Source: UBA7662 sp036787895
GTDB taxonomy: Bacteria > Bacteroidota > Bacteroidia > UBA7662
Assembly (NCBI GenBank): GCA_036787895.1
Contig: DAIQOK010000001.1
Span: forward strand, 62,001-126,000
Length of the DNA: 64,000 nt
Reading direction: 5' to 3'
Part shown: piece after piece, positions 8,845 through 16,825 of the stretch
Layout: the number at the start of each line of letters is the position of its first letter
Numbering within the stretch: the first letter of the stretch is position 1
Position numbers and translations under genes: made by a program
Notes under the pieces: generated by a model
The model's input: the letters and a program-made list of their open reading frames with translations, nothing else
Databases searched by the model: none
What the model was told of the DNA's origin: nothing

Positions 8845-8865
8845 TAATAAATCGTTGGTTTATTA
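8845..8865 (+). repeat. Hairpin with TCGTTGG loop, copy 2
   Basis: TAATAAA and TTTATTA form perfect 7-base arms around TCGTTGG (8852-8858), between the divergent pdxH and algH-like genes. The loop is identical to copy 1 (1925-1943) while the arm sequences differ but still pair. Orientation relative to the downstream plus-strand gene is the same in both copies. Confidence 0.5.
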
Positions 8866-8922
8866 ACATTCCTTCAATTCATTTTGTTGGAATCTACCTT
8901 TCATCACTAACTAACTTAGTCT

Positions 8923-9480
8923 ATGCAAACAATCGAACTCAATAAAGGCATATTGCTGGTTTCTGAGCCGTTTTTGCCTGATCCGAATTTTAAACGTTCT
9001 GTGGTACTACTCACTGAACATGATGAAGAAGGCTCGATAGGTTTTGTGTTGAATCGCCCGACTGAGCTGACTGTTAACGACGTGCTTGAGGATTTTCCTG
9101 TTTTCAACGGTCCTCTGCACATTGGCGGCCCTGTGGAACAAAACACTTTACACTATATACACCGGGCGCATTTGAATATACCAGAAAGTAAAGAAGTATT
9201 GCCCGGCATTCATTGGGGAGGAGACTTTGATACCGTACGGGAAATGATTCGCCATGGTCATATCAAAGAAGACGAATTGCGTTTTTTTGTAGGATATTCC
9301 GGTTGGTCGGTGGAACAAATCAAAGAAGAGATTGATGGTCATGCCTGGATATTAGCCAAAGCCGATTCATCAACCGTTTTGATGGCAGAATCTGACCAAT
9401 TGTGGCGGGAGGTATTAATAAGTATGGGCAGTGAATACAAACTCATGGCCAACTACCCTGAAGATCCCCGCCTGAATTAA
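8923..9480 (+). CDS. YqgE/AlgH family protein (DUF179)
   Basis: The 185-residue protein has the family's features: N-terminal GILLVSEPFLPDPNFKRSVV, the glycine-rich block GSIGFVLNRPT, the GPLHIGGPVEQNTLHYIHR block and the C-terminal RFFVGYSGWSVEQI. AlgH was named from alginate regulation in Pseudomonas; in most bacteria the molecular function is unknown, and it is probably cytoplasmic. It lies alone between pdxH (divergent) and apbE (same strand, 34 bases downstream). Confidence 0.93.
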   Translation: MQTIELNKGILLVSEPFLPDPNFKRSVVLLTEHDEEGSIGFVLNRPTELTVNDVLEDFPVFNGPLHIGGPVEQNTLHYIHRAHLNIPESKEVLPGIHWGGDFDTVREMIRHGHIKEDELRFFVGYSGWSVEQIKEEIDGHAWILAKADSSTVLMAESDQLWREVLISMGSEYKLMANYPEDPRLN

Positions 9481-9502
9481 GAGAATTCGGACTTCAACTT
9501 TG

Positions 9503-9510
9503 TACATTTG
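9503..9510 (+). promoter_or_regulatory. Candidate -7 box (TACATTTG) before apbE
   Basis: The box matches the Bacteroidota -7 consensus TAnnTTTG, is followed by CC, and ends only four bases before the apbE ATG at 9515. Transcription would begin at or next to the start codon. No TTG is present at the usual -33 distance, so the call is tentative. Confidence 0.35.
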
Positions 9511-9514
9511 CCAA

Positions 9515-10522
9515 ATGAAAATATTTCTTTGGATTAGCCTCTTAGGGCTTAGTTTTTCTTGTAACAATCAATCTGAAAAAATGCGTGTGGTTTCCGGCGA
9601 AACCATGGGTACTACTTACCAGCTGAAGTATTACAGCCAGGATAATACCGATTTAAAACCATGGGTTGATTCTGTTTTGCAGGCAGTTAATGCATCATTA
9701 TCTACTTATATCCCAACCTCAACCATTTCCAGATTCAACCAGGCCACGACTTTTGCTTTGGTTGATTCGTATTTCATAACGAATTATGAAAAAGCTAAGC
9801 AAATAGGTGAAGCAAGTCAAGGAGCCTTTGACATGACTGTAATGCCGCTGGTAAATGCCTGGGGTTTTGGTTTTAGAAAAATGGCAAATGAAGTAGATAG
9901 TTTACTGATCGATAGTTTACTTAGCATAGTTGGTGCAGATAAAATTTGGCTTCGCAGCGACACTCTTTTTAAAAAATACCCGACTGTTATGGTCGATTTT
10001 AGTGCATTAGCCAAGGGGTTTGGTGTGGATGAAGTAGGTCGTTTTCTGGAAGGAAGAGGCATAAAGGCCTATATGGTCGAAATTGGAGGTGAAATTCTTG
10101 CCAAAGGAGTAAAGCCGCTTGAAGGCGACTGGCAGGTAGCCATAGAAAAACCAATTGATGATCAGACGGGCAGCGTCAAAGAAATCGAATTGATTTTGCC
10201 CTTACGGGATAGGGCCATGGCAACATCCGGGAATTACCGGAATTTTTATGTCAGGAATGGCAAAAAGTATGCCCACGAAATTGATCCGAAAACCGGTTAT
10301 CCTGTGAGCCATAATTTGTTGAGTGCTACGGTAATAGCTTCTGATTGTATGACAGCCGATGCCTGGGCAACTGCTTTTATGGTTATGGGATTCGAAAGGG
10401 CTAAAAAACTAGCAGCATCCCGGAGTGATTTAGAGGTGGCATTAATTTATGCTGATGAGACGGGTGGGAATCACTTATACCTCAGTCCCGGCATACACAA
10501 ATTGTTGAGGCAAAAGGATTAA
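9515..10522 (+). CDS. apbE: FAD:protein FMN transferase, lipoprotein
   Basis: The 335-residue protein has a signal peptide with lipobox (LGLSFSC, Cys about residue 16), so it should be anchored in the envelope. Family motifs include GETMGTTYQLKY, VDFSALAKGFGVDEV, YMVEIGGEILAKG, ATSGNYRNFY, HEIDPKTGYPV and the metal-binding ASDCMTADAWATAF. ApbE attaches FMN from FAD to threonines of NQR/RNF subunits and related proteins. Its 3' end is one base from the end of the convergent NqrM-like gene, another Na+-NQR maturation factor, which strengthens the link to a flavinylated respiratory complex encoded elsewhere. The ATG at 9515 is preferred over an upstream TTG at 9500 because it starts the signal peptide cleanly. 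Confidence 0.95.
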   Translation: MKIFLWISLLGLSFSCNNQSEKMRVVSGETMGTTYQLKYYSQDNTDLKPWVDSVLQAVNASLSTYIPTSTISRFNQATTFALVDSYFITNYEKAKQIGEASQGAFDMTVMPLVNAWGFGFRKMANEVDSLLIDSLLSIVGADKIWLRSDTLFKKYPTVMVDFSALAKGFGVDEVGRFLEGRGIKAYMVEIGGEILAKGVKPLEGDWQVAIEKPIDDQTGSVKEIELILPLRDRAMATSGNYRNFYVRNGKKYAHEIDPKTGYPVSHNLLSATVIASDCMTADAWATAFMVMGFERAKKLAASRSDLEVALIYADETGGNHLYLSPGIHKLLRQKD

Positions 10523-10523
10523 C

Positions 10524-10733
10524 TTATTCTTCCTTAAACCCCTTGGTTGCCGGGCAAACATCCTTATAACGATTCGGGCAGGTTTCGCAATCAACCCCTT
10601 TAGCGGCTAATAATGGATTGTGGCTGGAGCAAGTGCCTCGGAATTCACCTTGCTTCAATACCAGCAATCGGATACTCAAACCGGCGAGACCTAAAGCAAG
10701 AAATCCGAACGTTAAAAGTAATACAGGCCACAT
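10524..10733 (-). CDS. Small membrane protein, NqrM-like (Na+-NQR maturation)
   Basis: The 69-residue protein starts at MWPVLL with one membrane helix (about 3-24), followed by a short tail with four cysteines (in GTC, VDCETC and DVC). This single helix plus four-cysteine tail resembles NqrM/DUF539, needed with ApbE for Na+-NQR assembly and thought to help deliver iron to the Cys-coordinated site. The neighbour apbE supports the call. An open frame extends upstream to 10820, but a strong promoter box (TATCTTTG, 10750-10757 minus) lies inside that extension, which favours the 10733 start. A generic small Cys-rich membrane protein remains the alternative. Confidence 0.7.
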   Translation of the reverse strand: MWPVLLLTFGFLALGLAGLSIRLLVLKQGEFRGTCSSHNPLLAAKGVDCETCPNRYKDVCPATKGFKEE

Positions 10734-10749
10734 ATTTTTGATGTTGATG

Positions 10750-10757
10750 CAAAGATA
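10750..10757 (-). promoter_or_regulatory. Candidate -7 box (TATCTTTG) for the NqrM-like gene
   Basis: On the minus strand TATCTTTGC lies 16 bases before the ATG at 10733 and matches TAnnTTTG exactly. The same nine bases occur before the E1 dehydrogenase gene (41343-41351 minus). No clear TTG is seen at the -33 distance. Confidence 0.45.
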
Positions 10758-10844
10758 ACAGCCCCGGTACTGAGATTGGTTCCGACAGCTGAAAAAACTA
10801 CTATTGATAATCAATTTCATCCCTGAATAATTGAAATTAGCAGT

Positions 10845-11621
10845 ATGAAAAATGCCGATCCCCGACTCGAAGCTTTTGCTCGTTTACTTGATATAATGGA
10901 TGACCTTAGGTCGAAATGCCCTTGGGACCAGAAACAAACCATGGAAACGCTTCGACCCCTGACTATAGAAGAAATGTATGAGTTAGCCGACGCAATTTTG
11001 AAAAACGATATGCAAGAGGTGAAAAAGGAGTTGGGCGATGTCATGCTTCATCTCGTTTTTTACGCCAAAATCGGTGCGGAAAAAGGTGAATTCAATATTA
11101 CTGATGTACTCAATGGGATCTGTGAAAAGTTGATTATACGCCATCCGCACATATATGGTGATGTAAAGGTGAGTGGGGAGGAAGAGGTAAAACAAAATTG
11201 GGAGAAACTGAAATTGAGGGAGGGCAAAAAGTCAGTGCTGGAAGGGGTGCCGCTTTCTTTACCAGCTATGGTCAAAGCCACGCGCATACAGGAGAAAGCA
11301 CGCGGCGTAGGATTCGACTGGGATAATAAGGAGCAGGTTTTTGCCAAAGTTTTGGAAGAACTTGAAGAACTGAAAATTGAAGTCGATGCGGCTAATCCAG
11401 TCAAAACTGAACAAGAGTTCGGTGATTTACTTTTTTCAATGATCAATTATGCCCGTTTTTTGGAAGTGAATCCAGAAAATGCACTTGAACGAACAAATCA
11501 AAAGTTTATTCAACGGTTTCAATACCTGGAGTCGAAGGCAGCTGATTCAGGAAAATCATTGTCGGATATGACCTTGGCCGAAATGGATGTCTTTTGGAAT
11601 GAAGCAAAAGGTATTAAATGA
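10845..11621 (+). CDS. mazG: Nucleoside triphosphate pyrophosphohydrolase MazG
   Basis: The 258-residue protein has two MazG-type all-alpha domains. The first carries CPWDQKQTMETLRPLTIEE and the metal-binding EExxE/ExxD pattern (EEMYELADAI with KKELGDVMLH). The second has KATRIQEKARGVGFDW and EQEFGDLLFS. It hydrolyses NTPs or dNTPs to monophosphates and pyrophosphate, a house-cleaning and stringent-response-linked role. Length fits the full two-domain MazG. Its stop overlaps the start of the PAP2 gene (ATGA, 11618-11621). Confidence 0.95.
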   Translation: MKNADPRLEAFARLLDIMDDLRSKCPWDQKQTMETLRPLTIEEMYELADAILKNDMQEVKKELGDVMLHLVFYAKIGAEKGEFNITDVLNGICEKLIIRHPHIYGDVKVSGEEEVKQNWEKLKLREGKKSVLEGVPLSLPAMVKATRIQEKARGVGFDWDNKEQVFAKVLEELEELKIEVDAANPVKTEQEFGDLLFSMINYARFLEVNPENALERTNQKFIQRFQYLESKAADSGKSLSDMTLAEMDVFWNEAKGIK

Positions 11622-12415
11622 AGCTGTTTTTATTACTCATTACTGTATTATGGAGTATGTTGACCATAGCTCAACCGACAAAGCCTTCAGCTAGCTCGTA
11701 CATATTGAGTTACCCACAGGACGGATGGGGTATAGTTAAAGCGCCATTTTATTGGAAAAAAAAGGAATGGGGTTGTGCCTTGGTAGGTACTGCTTTAATT
11801 TATGCTGTCTTTACTGTGGATGAAGATGTGCAGCATTGGATCCATAAAAGACCGGACAATTACTTTGCTAATGGCTGGCTTTCAGGAAGTCGCCATTGGG
11901 GCGATGGTTTGTATAGCCTGCCCGTTTTTGCAGGGCTATATTTTTATGGTAAATTCCAGCATAATCAAATGCAACAACTGGTTGCAATGAATGCGACTAA
12001 GGCCTTCGTATTGAGTAGGTTGTTCGTTCAAATACCCAAATATTTGTTTCAACGACACCCACCGGCCTTAAGTGGAAATGCTCGTTCAACCTTATTTGAC
12101 GGACCTGTGGGCGACGGCAATAATCGGTCTTTCCCTAGTGGGCATGTAATTTCTGCCTTCGCGGCAGCTGAAGTTTTCAGGTCGGGCTTCGAGAACTGCT
12201 GGGTAGGAGGTTTGGCCTATACCCTGGCAAGCACTGTAGCTATACACCGAGTAGCCAGTGGCTCACATTGGTTGTCGGATGTTACCACTTCTGTTTTCCT
12301 GGGTACTGCTATTGGGTATTGGATTAGCCACAAAGGAAATACTCGTTTTAGCTTGTTCGGCGGAGGTTTGCCGAATAGTTCAGTATCAACCCTGGGACTT
12401 GCTTATAGCTTCTGA
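11618..12415 (+). CDS. PAP2-superfamily membrane phosphatase
   Basis: The 265-residue protein has a signal or first membrane helix (1-18), several further hydrophobic segments and the acid-phosphatase motifs SFPSGH (C2) and HRVASGSHWLSD (C3, Arg-X5-His-X3-Asp). The first motif is atypical: KYLFQRHPP instead of the usual KX6RP, although a basic residue and proline are present. Such proteins act on lipid phosphates such as undecaprenyl or phosphatidylglycerol phosphate, or on lipid A. The active site should face the periplasm. Its last 30 bases overlap the end of the convergent adaptor gene. Confidence 0.88.
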   Translation: MKLFLLLITVLWSMLTIAQPTKPSASSYILSYPQDGWGIVKAPFYWKKKEWGCALVGTALIYAVFTVDEDVQHWIHKRPDNYFANGWLSGSRHWGDGLYSLPVFAGLYFYGKFQHNQMQQLVAMNATKAFVLSRLFVQIPKYLFQRHPPALSGNARSTLFDGPVGDGNNRSFPSGHVISAFAAAEVFRSGFENCWVGGLAYTLASTVAIHRVASGSHWLSDVTTSVFLGTAIGYWISHKGNTRFSLFGGGLPNSSVSTLGLAYSF

Positions 12416-13498
12416 CGATGGTAACTGGCGTTTTATTTTGTCTTGGATGCTAATTCCATCCAGGATTTGAATATTTACGCCATCTGAAAGGCCCGTTTTT
12501 ATCATACGTTTTTCAAATTGTTGGTTAGCTGTTTCAATTTCTACATAAGGGGCTTGATTTTCGAACAGAATTAAAGCTTCCGGTAGGCTCAAAACGCTAT
12601 CTACCCGGTCAAGTACAATATCCGCATTGGCGCTGTATCCGGCTCGAATGAAGTGTGCTTTATTTAACTGAACGGCAGCTTTAATGGTAAACTGAATGGC
12701 ACCGTTCTCACTGATGCCTTTGGGTGCGATAAACTCCAGTTTGGCGTCGAATTTTGTTTGATCAATGGCGCCGATGGTGAGAATCAAGGGCATATTCACT
12801 TTGATTTTCCCCACTTCTGACTCGTCAATTTTGCCTTCAAAAATCATCTCTCCCAAATCTGCTACTGTTGCTATGGTGGTGCCTACATTAAAATTATTGA
12901 CCTCGATGACAGAAAACCCCTCTTCTACCGGCACATCAAGTATAGTCCCGGTAGCTGTCGATCTGACCAGGGTTAAGGTAGTTCCACTTGAACTTTTAGC
13001 CACACCTTCCCGGATAATTTCCAGGTTATCTTCAGCGGCTTTGACCTCCTCCCGGGCATTTTCGAAGGCAAGTTTGAACTGTTGAAACTCAGCCAAAGAG
13101 ATGACACGCTGCTCCTGAAGCATTTTATTTCTGTCGTAATCGATTTTGGCCTGCTCCACGGCCAATTTAGCGCGATTTAAGCGGTTTTCACCATTACTTA
13201 GGTTGGCCAGATTAGGTACAATTTTGATTTTGGCAATAAGATCTCCTTTTTTAACCTGATCGCCAGCTTGAACATATAGTTTCTCAATAATGCCAGAAAC
13301 CTGTGGTTTGATTTCAATTTCTTTACGAGGTTTGATACTCCCGGTGGCAACAGTTTTTTTGACAATATTCCGGTAGCTCGCCTGTTCCGTTTCGAATACT
13401 ACTGGTTTAGCAGCAGATTTTTGATAGAGGTAGTAAAAGGTATAGATGAAAACAGCTGCAAAAAGTACTAAAAGTGTAAGACGAAAAAACTTTTTCAT
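12386..13498 (-). CDS. MacA-like periplasmic adaptor (HlyD family)
   Basis: The 370-residue protein has an N-terminal membrane anchor (about 5-25), a lipoyl half motif (VSGIIEKLYVQAGDQVKKGD), a coiled-coil hairpin (about 100-165), the second lipoyl half (STATGTILDVPVEEGFSV) and beta-barrel and membrane-proximal domains (KIDESEVGKIKV). It is the last gene of a minus-strand operon of ATPase, permease, permease, adaptor, 13 bases after the second permease. Together they form a MacAB-like tripartite exporter whose outer-membrane channel is not in the window. Unlike the adaptor at 1951 it is anchored by a helix, not by a lipid. Confidence 0.92.
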   Translation of the reverse strand: MKKFFRLTLLVLFAAVFIYTFYYLYQKSAAKPVVFETEQASYRNIVKKTVATGSIKPRKEIEIKPQVSGIIEKLYVQAGDQVKKGDLIAKIKIVPNLANLSNGENRLNRAKLAVEQAKIDYDRNKMLQEQRVISLAEFQQFKLAFENAREEVKAAEDNLEIIREGVAKSSSGTTLTLVRSTATGTILDVPVEEGFSVIEVNNFNVGTTIATVADLGEMIFEGKIDESEVGKIKVNMPLILTIGAIDQTKFDAKLEFIAPKGISENGAIQFTIKAAVQLNKAHFIRAGYSANADIVLDRVDSVLSLPEALILFENQAPYVEIETANQQFEKRMIKTGLSDGVNIQILDGISIQDKIKRQLPSSEAISKSQG

Positions 13499-13511
13499 GG
13501 GTATAGTAGGG

Positions 13512-14780
13512 TTATATTTCAGTTCTAAGGGCGTCTACCGTACTGATGCTCATGGCGCGACGTGCAGGGATAAGTCCAGCCAACAGTCCACAAACAACAA
13601 GTATCGCAAGTGCGGCCAGTCCAACATTCAGGTCGATGGCCGGATTTAAAAACATACTTTCTTCATCGCCAGGACCCAATGCGTTGGAAACCAAACCTAA
13701 AACGCCAACTCCTGCTACTAATCCCGTATAGCCGGCAACAAAAGTAAGTACGCTGGCTTCTAAAATTATCTGGCTGATGATGGCTGCCGGGGAAGCGCCT
13801 ATAGCTCGTCGAATGCCAATCTCTTTGGTTCTCTCCCGAACTACGATGAGCATGATATTACTCACGCCGATAACGCCGGCGAACAAAGTCCCAATACCTA
13901 CTATCCAAACCAAAACGCGAATACCCAGAAACAAGCCTTGAAATTTGCCAAATTCTTCTTCCATATTAAATGAACCTATGGCCGATTTATCCCGTGGAGA
14001 AACGCGGTGACGCCTTTTCAGAAACTCAGCTAATTTTGACTCAACGACCGATGCTTTTACCGAAGCTTTACTCGTAGCTACCAGCCAACCAACGCGATCT
14101 CCCCAGTTAAAAACTTGTTGAAAGGTACTGAAGGGTAGGAATATGGAGTTCATTTGCTCTTCGCGATTATTGTTCGATCGCAATTTGTAGGTTCCGATTA
14201 CCTGAAAATAAACGCCATTTACTATGATGTATTGGCCAAGGGGGTTTTCATCCTTTTTAAACAGCGTCTCTACCACTCTCGGACCAAGCACACACACCTT
14301 ACGTTTTTCCTGAATGTCAAAATCATTCAAAAATCGCCCACCAGTCATGGTTACGGGTTGAATCTCCTGGAATACCGGATAATCCCCAAAAATGGTAAAT
14401 GCTGCAGTTATCTTGCCTCTGGTTACATTGTTGCCGCCCCGCCAACCTCCCAACTGACAGCGACCTGCTAATTTATCAAGTTCCGGAATTGCCAATTTGG
14501 CAGCTGCCAGGTCGGCATTGGTGAACTGAAACCAACGACCTCGTGGTAAGCCGTCATAAGGAAGGGTAGTGTTTCTTGACCACATAAATACACTATTGGT
14601 CGCTGTGCCGTCGAATGATTTCTCTACCCCATTTTGCAGACCATGGCCAGATCCAAGCATGACCACCAGCATAAATATTCCCCAGAAAACACCAAAAGCG
14701 GTCAGAAAGGTCCTGAGCTTATTGCGCATCAGCACTTCCCAGATTTCTACCCAGCGATCGTTATCCCATAATTTATTCAT
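13512..14780 (-). CDS. MacB-type ABC permease (second of a tandem pair)
   Basis: The 422-residue permease has an N-terminal helix preceded by the conserved RNKLRTFLTAFGVFWG, a periplasmic MacB_PCD domain (about 45-280) and three C-terminal helices with the family segment RTKEIGIRRAIGASP. It is clearly paralogous to the gene upstream (14773-16002), which has the same N-terminal motif and domain order, so the two probably form a heterodimer or arose by tandem duplication. The ATG at 14780 overlaps the upstream stop by eight bases. An in-frame ATG at 14792 would add four residues. Confidence 0.9.
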   Translation of the reverse strand: MNKLWDNDRWVEIWEVLMRNKLRTFLTAFGVFWGIFMLVVMLGSGHGLQNGVEKSFDGTATNSVFMWSRNTTLPYDGLPRGRWFQFTNADLAAAKLAIPELDKLAGRCQLGGWRGGNNVTRGKITAAFTIFGDYPVFQEIQPVTMTGGRFLNDFDIQEKRKVCVLGPRVVETLFKKDENPLGQYIIVNGVYFQVIGTYKLRSNNNREEQMNSIFLPFSTFQQVFNWGDRVGWLVATSKASVKASVVESKLAEFLKRRHRVSPRDKSAIGSFNMEEEFGKFQGLFLGIRVLVWIVGIGTLFAGVIGVSNIMLIVVRERTKEIGIRRAIGASPAAIISQIILEASVLTFVAGYTGLVAGVGVLGLVSNALGPGDEESMFLNPAIDLNVGLAALAILVVCGLLAGLIPARRAMSISTVDALRTEI

Positions 14781-16002
14781 CGCGCAAAGCATCTATAGTA
14801 GGGATGGCAGCGGCACGGCGGGCTGGGAAAAAGCCAGCTATGGTGCCTGCTACAATGAGTATTATTGTGCAACTCAAGGCAGTTTGCAATTTGACCTCAG
14901 GTTGTCTGAAAAATTCAGCCGCAGCTATGTTTATGGCTAAAACTTCCAAGAGAGTTATACCCGCTAGCATACCAATGTAACCTGCCATGGTGGTAATGAA
15001 TACACTCTCGAGTAAAACCATACGAATGATATTCCAAGGCGTAGCGCCCAGTGCTTTGCGGATACCTATTTCGCGTGTACGTTCTTTAACAGTTATCATC
15101 ATGATATTGCTCACGCCAACAACGCCTGCCAGTATGGTTCCAATGCCAATGAGCCAGATAAACATCCTGATACCAAACATCAGATTCATGATTTTTGAAT
15201 ATTCTTCGAAGGTATTCCATATCCAAAGCGCTCGCTGATCTTCAGGGTTAAACTTATAGCGCTCGGCAAACCGCTTTCGGATGTCAGCCTCAACAGCAGG
15301 ACTGTTTAAAAGGGCACTTTCATCGAGTGTGAATACGAACGATTCAATACGGTTGGCATAACCAAAAGCCTTTGAAGCCGTGGTCCAGGGAATGTAGGCG
15401 CGTCTTTCGTCATTTTCATCTGTCTCTGTAAATGTTCCGACGACCTGGAAAGAAATGCCGTTGATCTCGAAATATTCGCCGATGGGATCTATGCCTTTGA
15501 ATAATTCCTCCTGAATTGGCTTGCCAATACAAGCCACTTTTCGGTACTCCAGAAGGTCACGGTCGTTGATAAATCTCCCACTCAACATTTTGATGTTTTC
15601 CCCGGCTATCATACCTGGTCCAACACCTTTAGCATTGAAGTCGGTGCCATATTTGTTCTTCCAGGTAAATTGATTGGCTTCCCACATATTGTGGCGAAGA
15701 CTAAAATCCCGGCGACCATCAATCTGACTGAAAAGTGTGCTATCATCGACATGTAACCTTATTCGGCGACCGGCTTGCATGCCGGCATGGGCCAATGTGG
15801 TATTGCCACCACTGACCCAAATGGCATTTACTGCATCTGACTTAAATTCATATTCAACGCCATTTTGCAAGCCTTGGCCACTTCCTAATAGGATGATAAG
15901 CATAAAAATGCCCCAGGCGACGCTAAAAGCCGTAAGGAAAGTACGCAGTTTGTTTCTGCTTATCGTCTCAAAAATTTCGCTCCAAAGTTCTTTATCAAAC
16001 AT
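14773..16002 (-). CDS. MacB-type ABC permease (first of a tandem pair)
   Basis: The 409-residue protein starts MFDKELWSEIFETISRN and continues with RTFLTAFSVAWGIFML in helix 1, a periplasmic MacB_PCD domain and a C-terminal FtsX domain with RTREIGIRKALGATP. It is adjacent to, and similar throughout with, the permease at 13512. The start at 16002 overlaps the ATPase stop by eight bases, exactly the arrangement at the next junction. ATGs at 16020 and 16014 would give short extensions without family similarity. Substrate is unknown. Confidence 0.9.
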   Translation of the reverse strand: MFDKELWSEIFETISRNKLRTFLTAFSVAWGIFMLIILLGSGQGLQNGVEYEFKSDAVNAIWVSGGNTTLAHAGMQAGRRIRLHVDDSTLFSQIDGRRDFSLRHNMWEANQFTWKNKYGTDFNAKGVGPGMIAGENIKMLSGRFINDRDLLEYRKVACIGKPIQEELFKGIDPIGEYFEINGISFQVVGTFTETDENDERRAYIPWTTASKAFGYANRIESFVFTLDESALLNSPAVEADIRKRFAERYKFNPEDQRALWIWNTFEEYSKIMNLMFGIRMFIWLIGIGTILAGVVGVSNIMMITVKERTREIGIRKALGATPWNIIRMVLLESVFITTMAGYIGMLAGITLLEVLAINIAAAEFFRQPEVKLQTALSCTIILIVAGTIAGFFPARRAAAIPTIDALRDE

Positions 16003-16672
16003 GGGCAGCTTCATTAACAATTAGTCCGTCTTTGATTCTGATAATACGGTCAGTACGTTCGGCGACCTCGTTTTCGTGGGTTACGATGACCACCGTAATT
16101 CCTTCTCGGTTTATCCCTTCAAGTATTTCCATAACCTGTTGGGAAGTTGTGCTGTCGAGTGCCCCGGTCGGTTCATCAGCCAAAATGAGCGATGGTCTGG
16201 TTATTAAAGCACGTGCAATCGCAACTCGTTGTTTCTGTCCTCCACTTAACTCATTGGGCAAGTGTTCCGCCCAGTCTTTTAAACCCAAACGGTCGAGGTA
16301 TTCAAGTGCCAGTAGATTTCGTTTTTTTCTGGGGATACCTTGGTAATAAAGGGGAAGGGCCACATTTTCAACGGCCGATTTGAAATTCACCAGGTTGAAC
16401 GACTGAAATACGAAGCCTATAAGTTTGTTCCGCAGCTGTGCCGCACGTGTTTCATTCAGATTTTTAATGGCATGCCCGGCTAGTTGATATTGCCCGCTAT
16501 CGTAGTGATCGAGTATGCCAATAATATTCAGGAGCGTCGACTTACCAGAACCTGAAGCCCCCATGATGGAGACAAATTCACCTTGAGCCACTTGTAGGTT
16601 AATGCCTTTGAGTACTTCCATACGATTGTGTCCCAGGGTATAGGACTTCCGAAGTGACTGTATGTCGATCAT
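15995..16672 (-). CDS. MacB/LolD-type ABC transporter ATPase
   Basis: The 225-residue ATPase has Walker A GASGSGKST (about 36-44), Q-loop FVFQSFNLVNF, signature LSGGQKQRVAIARAL and Walker B LILADEPTGALD. It is first in the operon and supplies energy for the two following permeases. The 153-base space upstream contains no recognisable promoter box, only the terminator of the peroxiredoxin gene at 16776-16810. Confidence 0.94.
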   Translation of the reverse strand: MIDIQSLRKSYTLGHNRMEVLKGINLQVAQGEFVSIMGASGSGKSTLLNIIGILDHYDSGQYQLAGHAIKNLNETRAAQLRNKLIGFVFQSFNLVNFKSAVENVALPLYYQGIPRKKRNLLALEYLDRLGLKDWAEHLPNELSGGQKQRVAIARALITRPSLILADEPTGALDSTTSQQVMEILEGINREGITVVIVTHENEVAERTDRIIRIKDGLIVNEAAHV

Positions 16673-16775
16673 AGTAGGGCTTGTAAATGCAATTTCAATG
16701 GAAACTGTGTAATCGACTGCTTTTAGAAGTTAACTTTTGACTTATTTAACATCAGCTTAGGTCAGCTATCGACAA

Positions 16776-16810
16776 TAAAAAAGCCGCATCGACTGTGATG
16801 CGGCTCTTTA
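16776..16810 (-). terminator. Rho-independent terminator of the peroxiredoxin gene
   Basis: On the minus strand AGCCGCATC pairs with GATGCGGCT across a six-base loop, followed by a run of six T. It lies 16 bases after the peroxiredoxin stop and separates that gene from the ABC operon on the same strand. Confidence 0.88.
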
Positions 16811-16825
16811 TTATCAGAAATTAGC

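Noticed and set aside
10734..10820. A 29-residue N-terminal extension of the NqrM-like protein
   Set aside because: A full TAnnTTTG box lies inside it and the extension is not hydrophobic or conserved-looking; the start at 10733 is preferred.
11060..11446. A 128-codon frame antisense to mazG
   Set aside because: Serine-rich shadow of a conserved gene; no start context.
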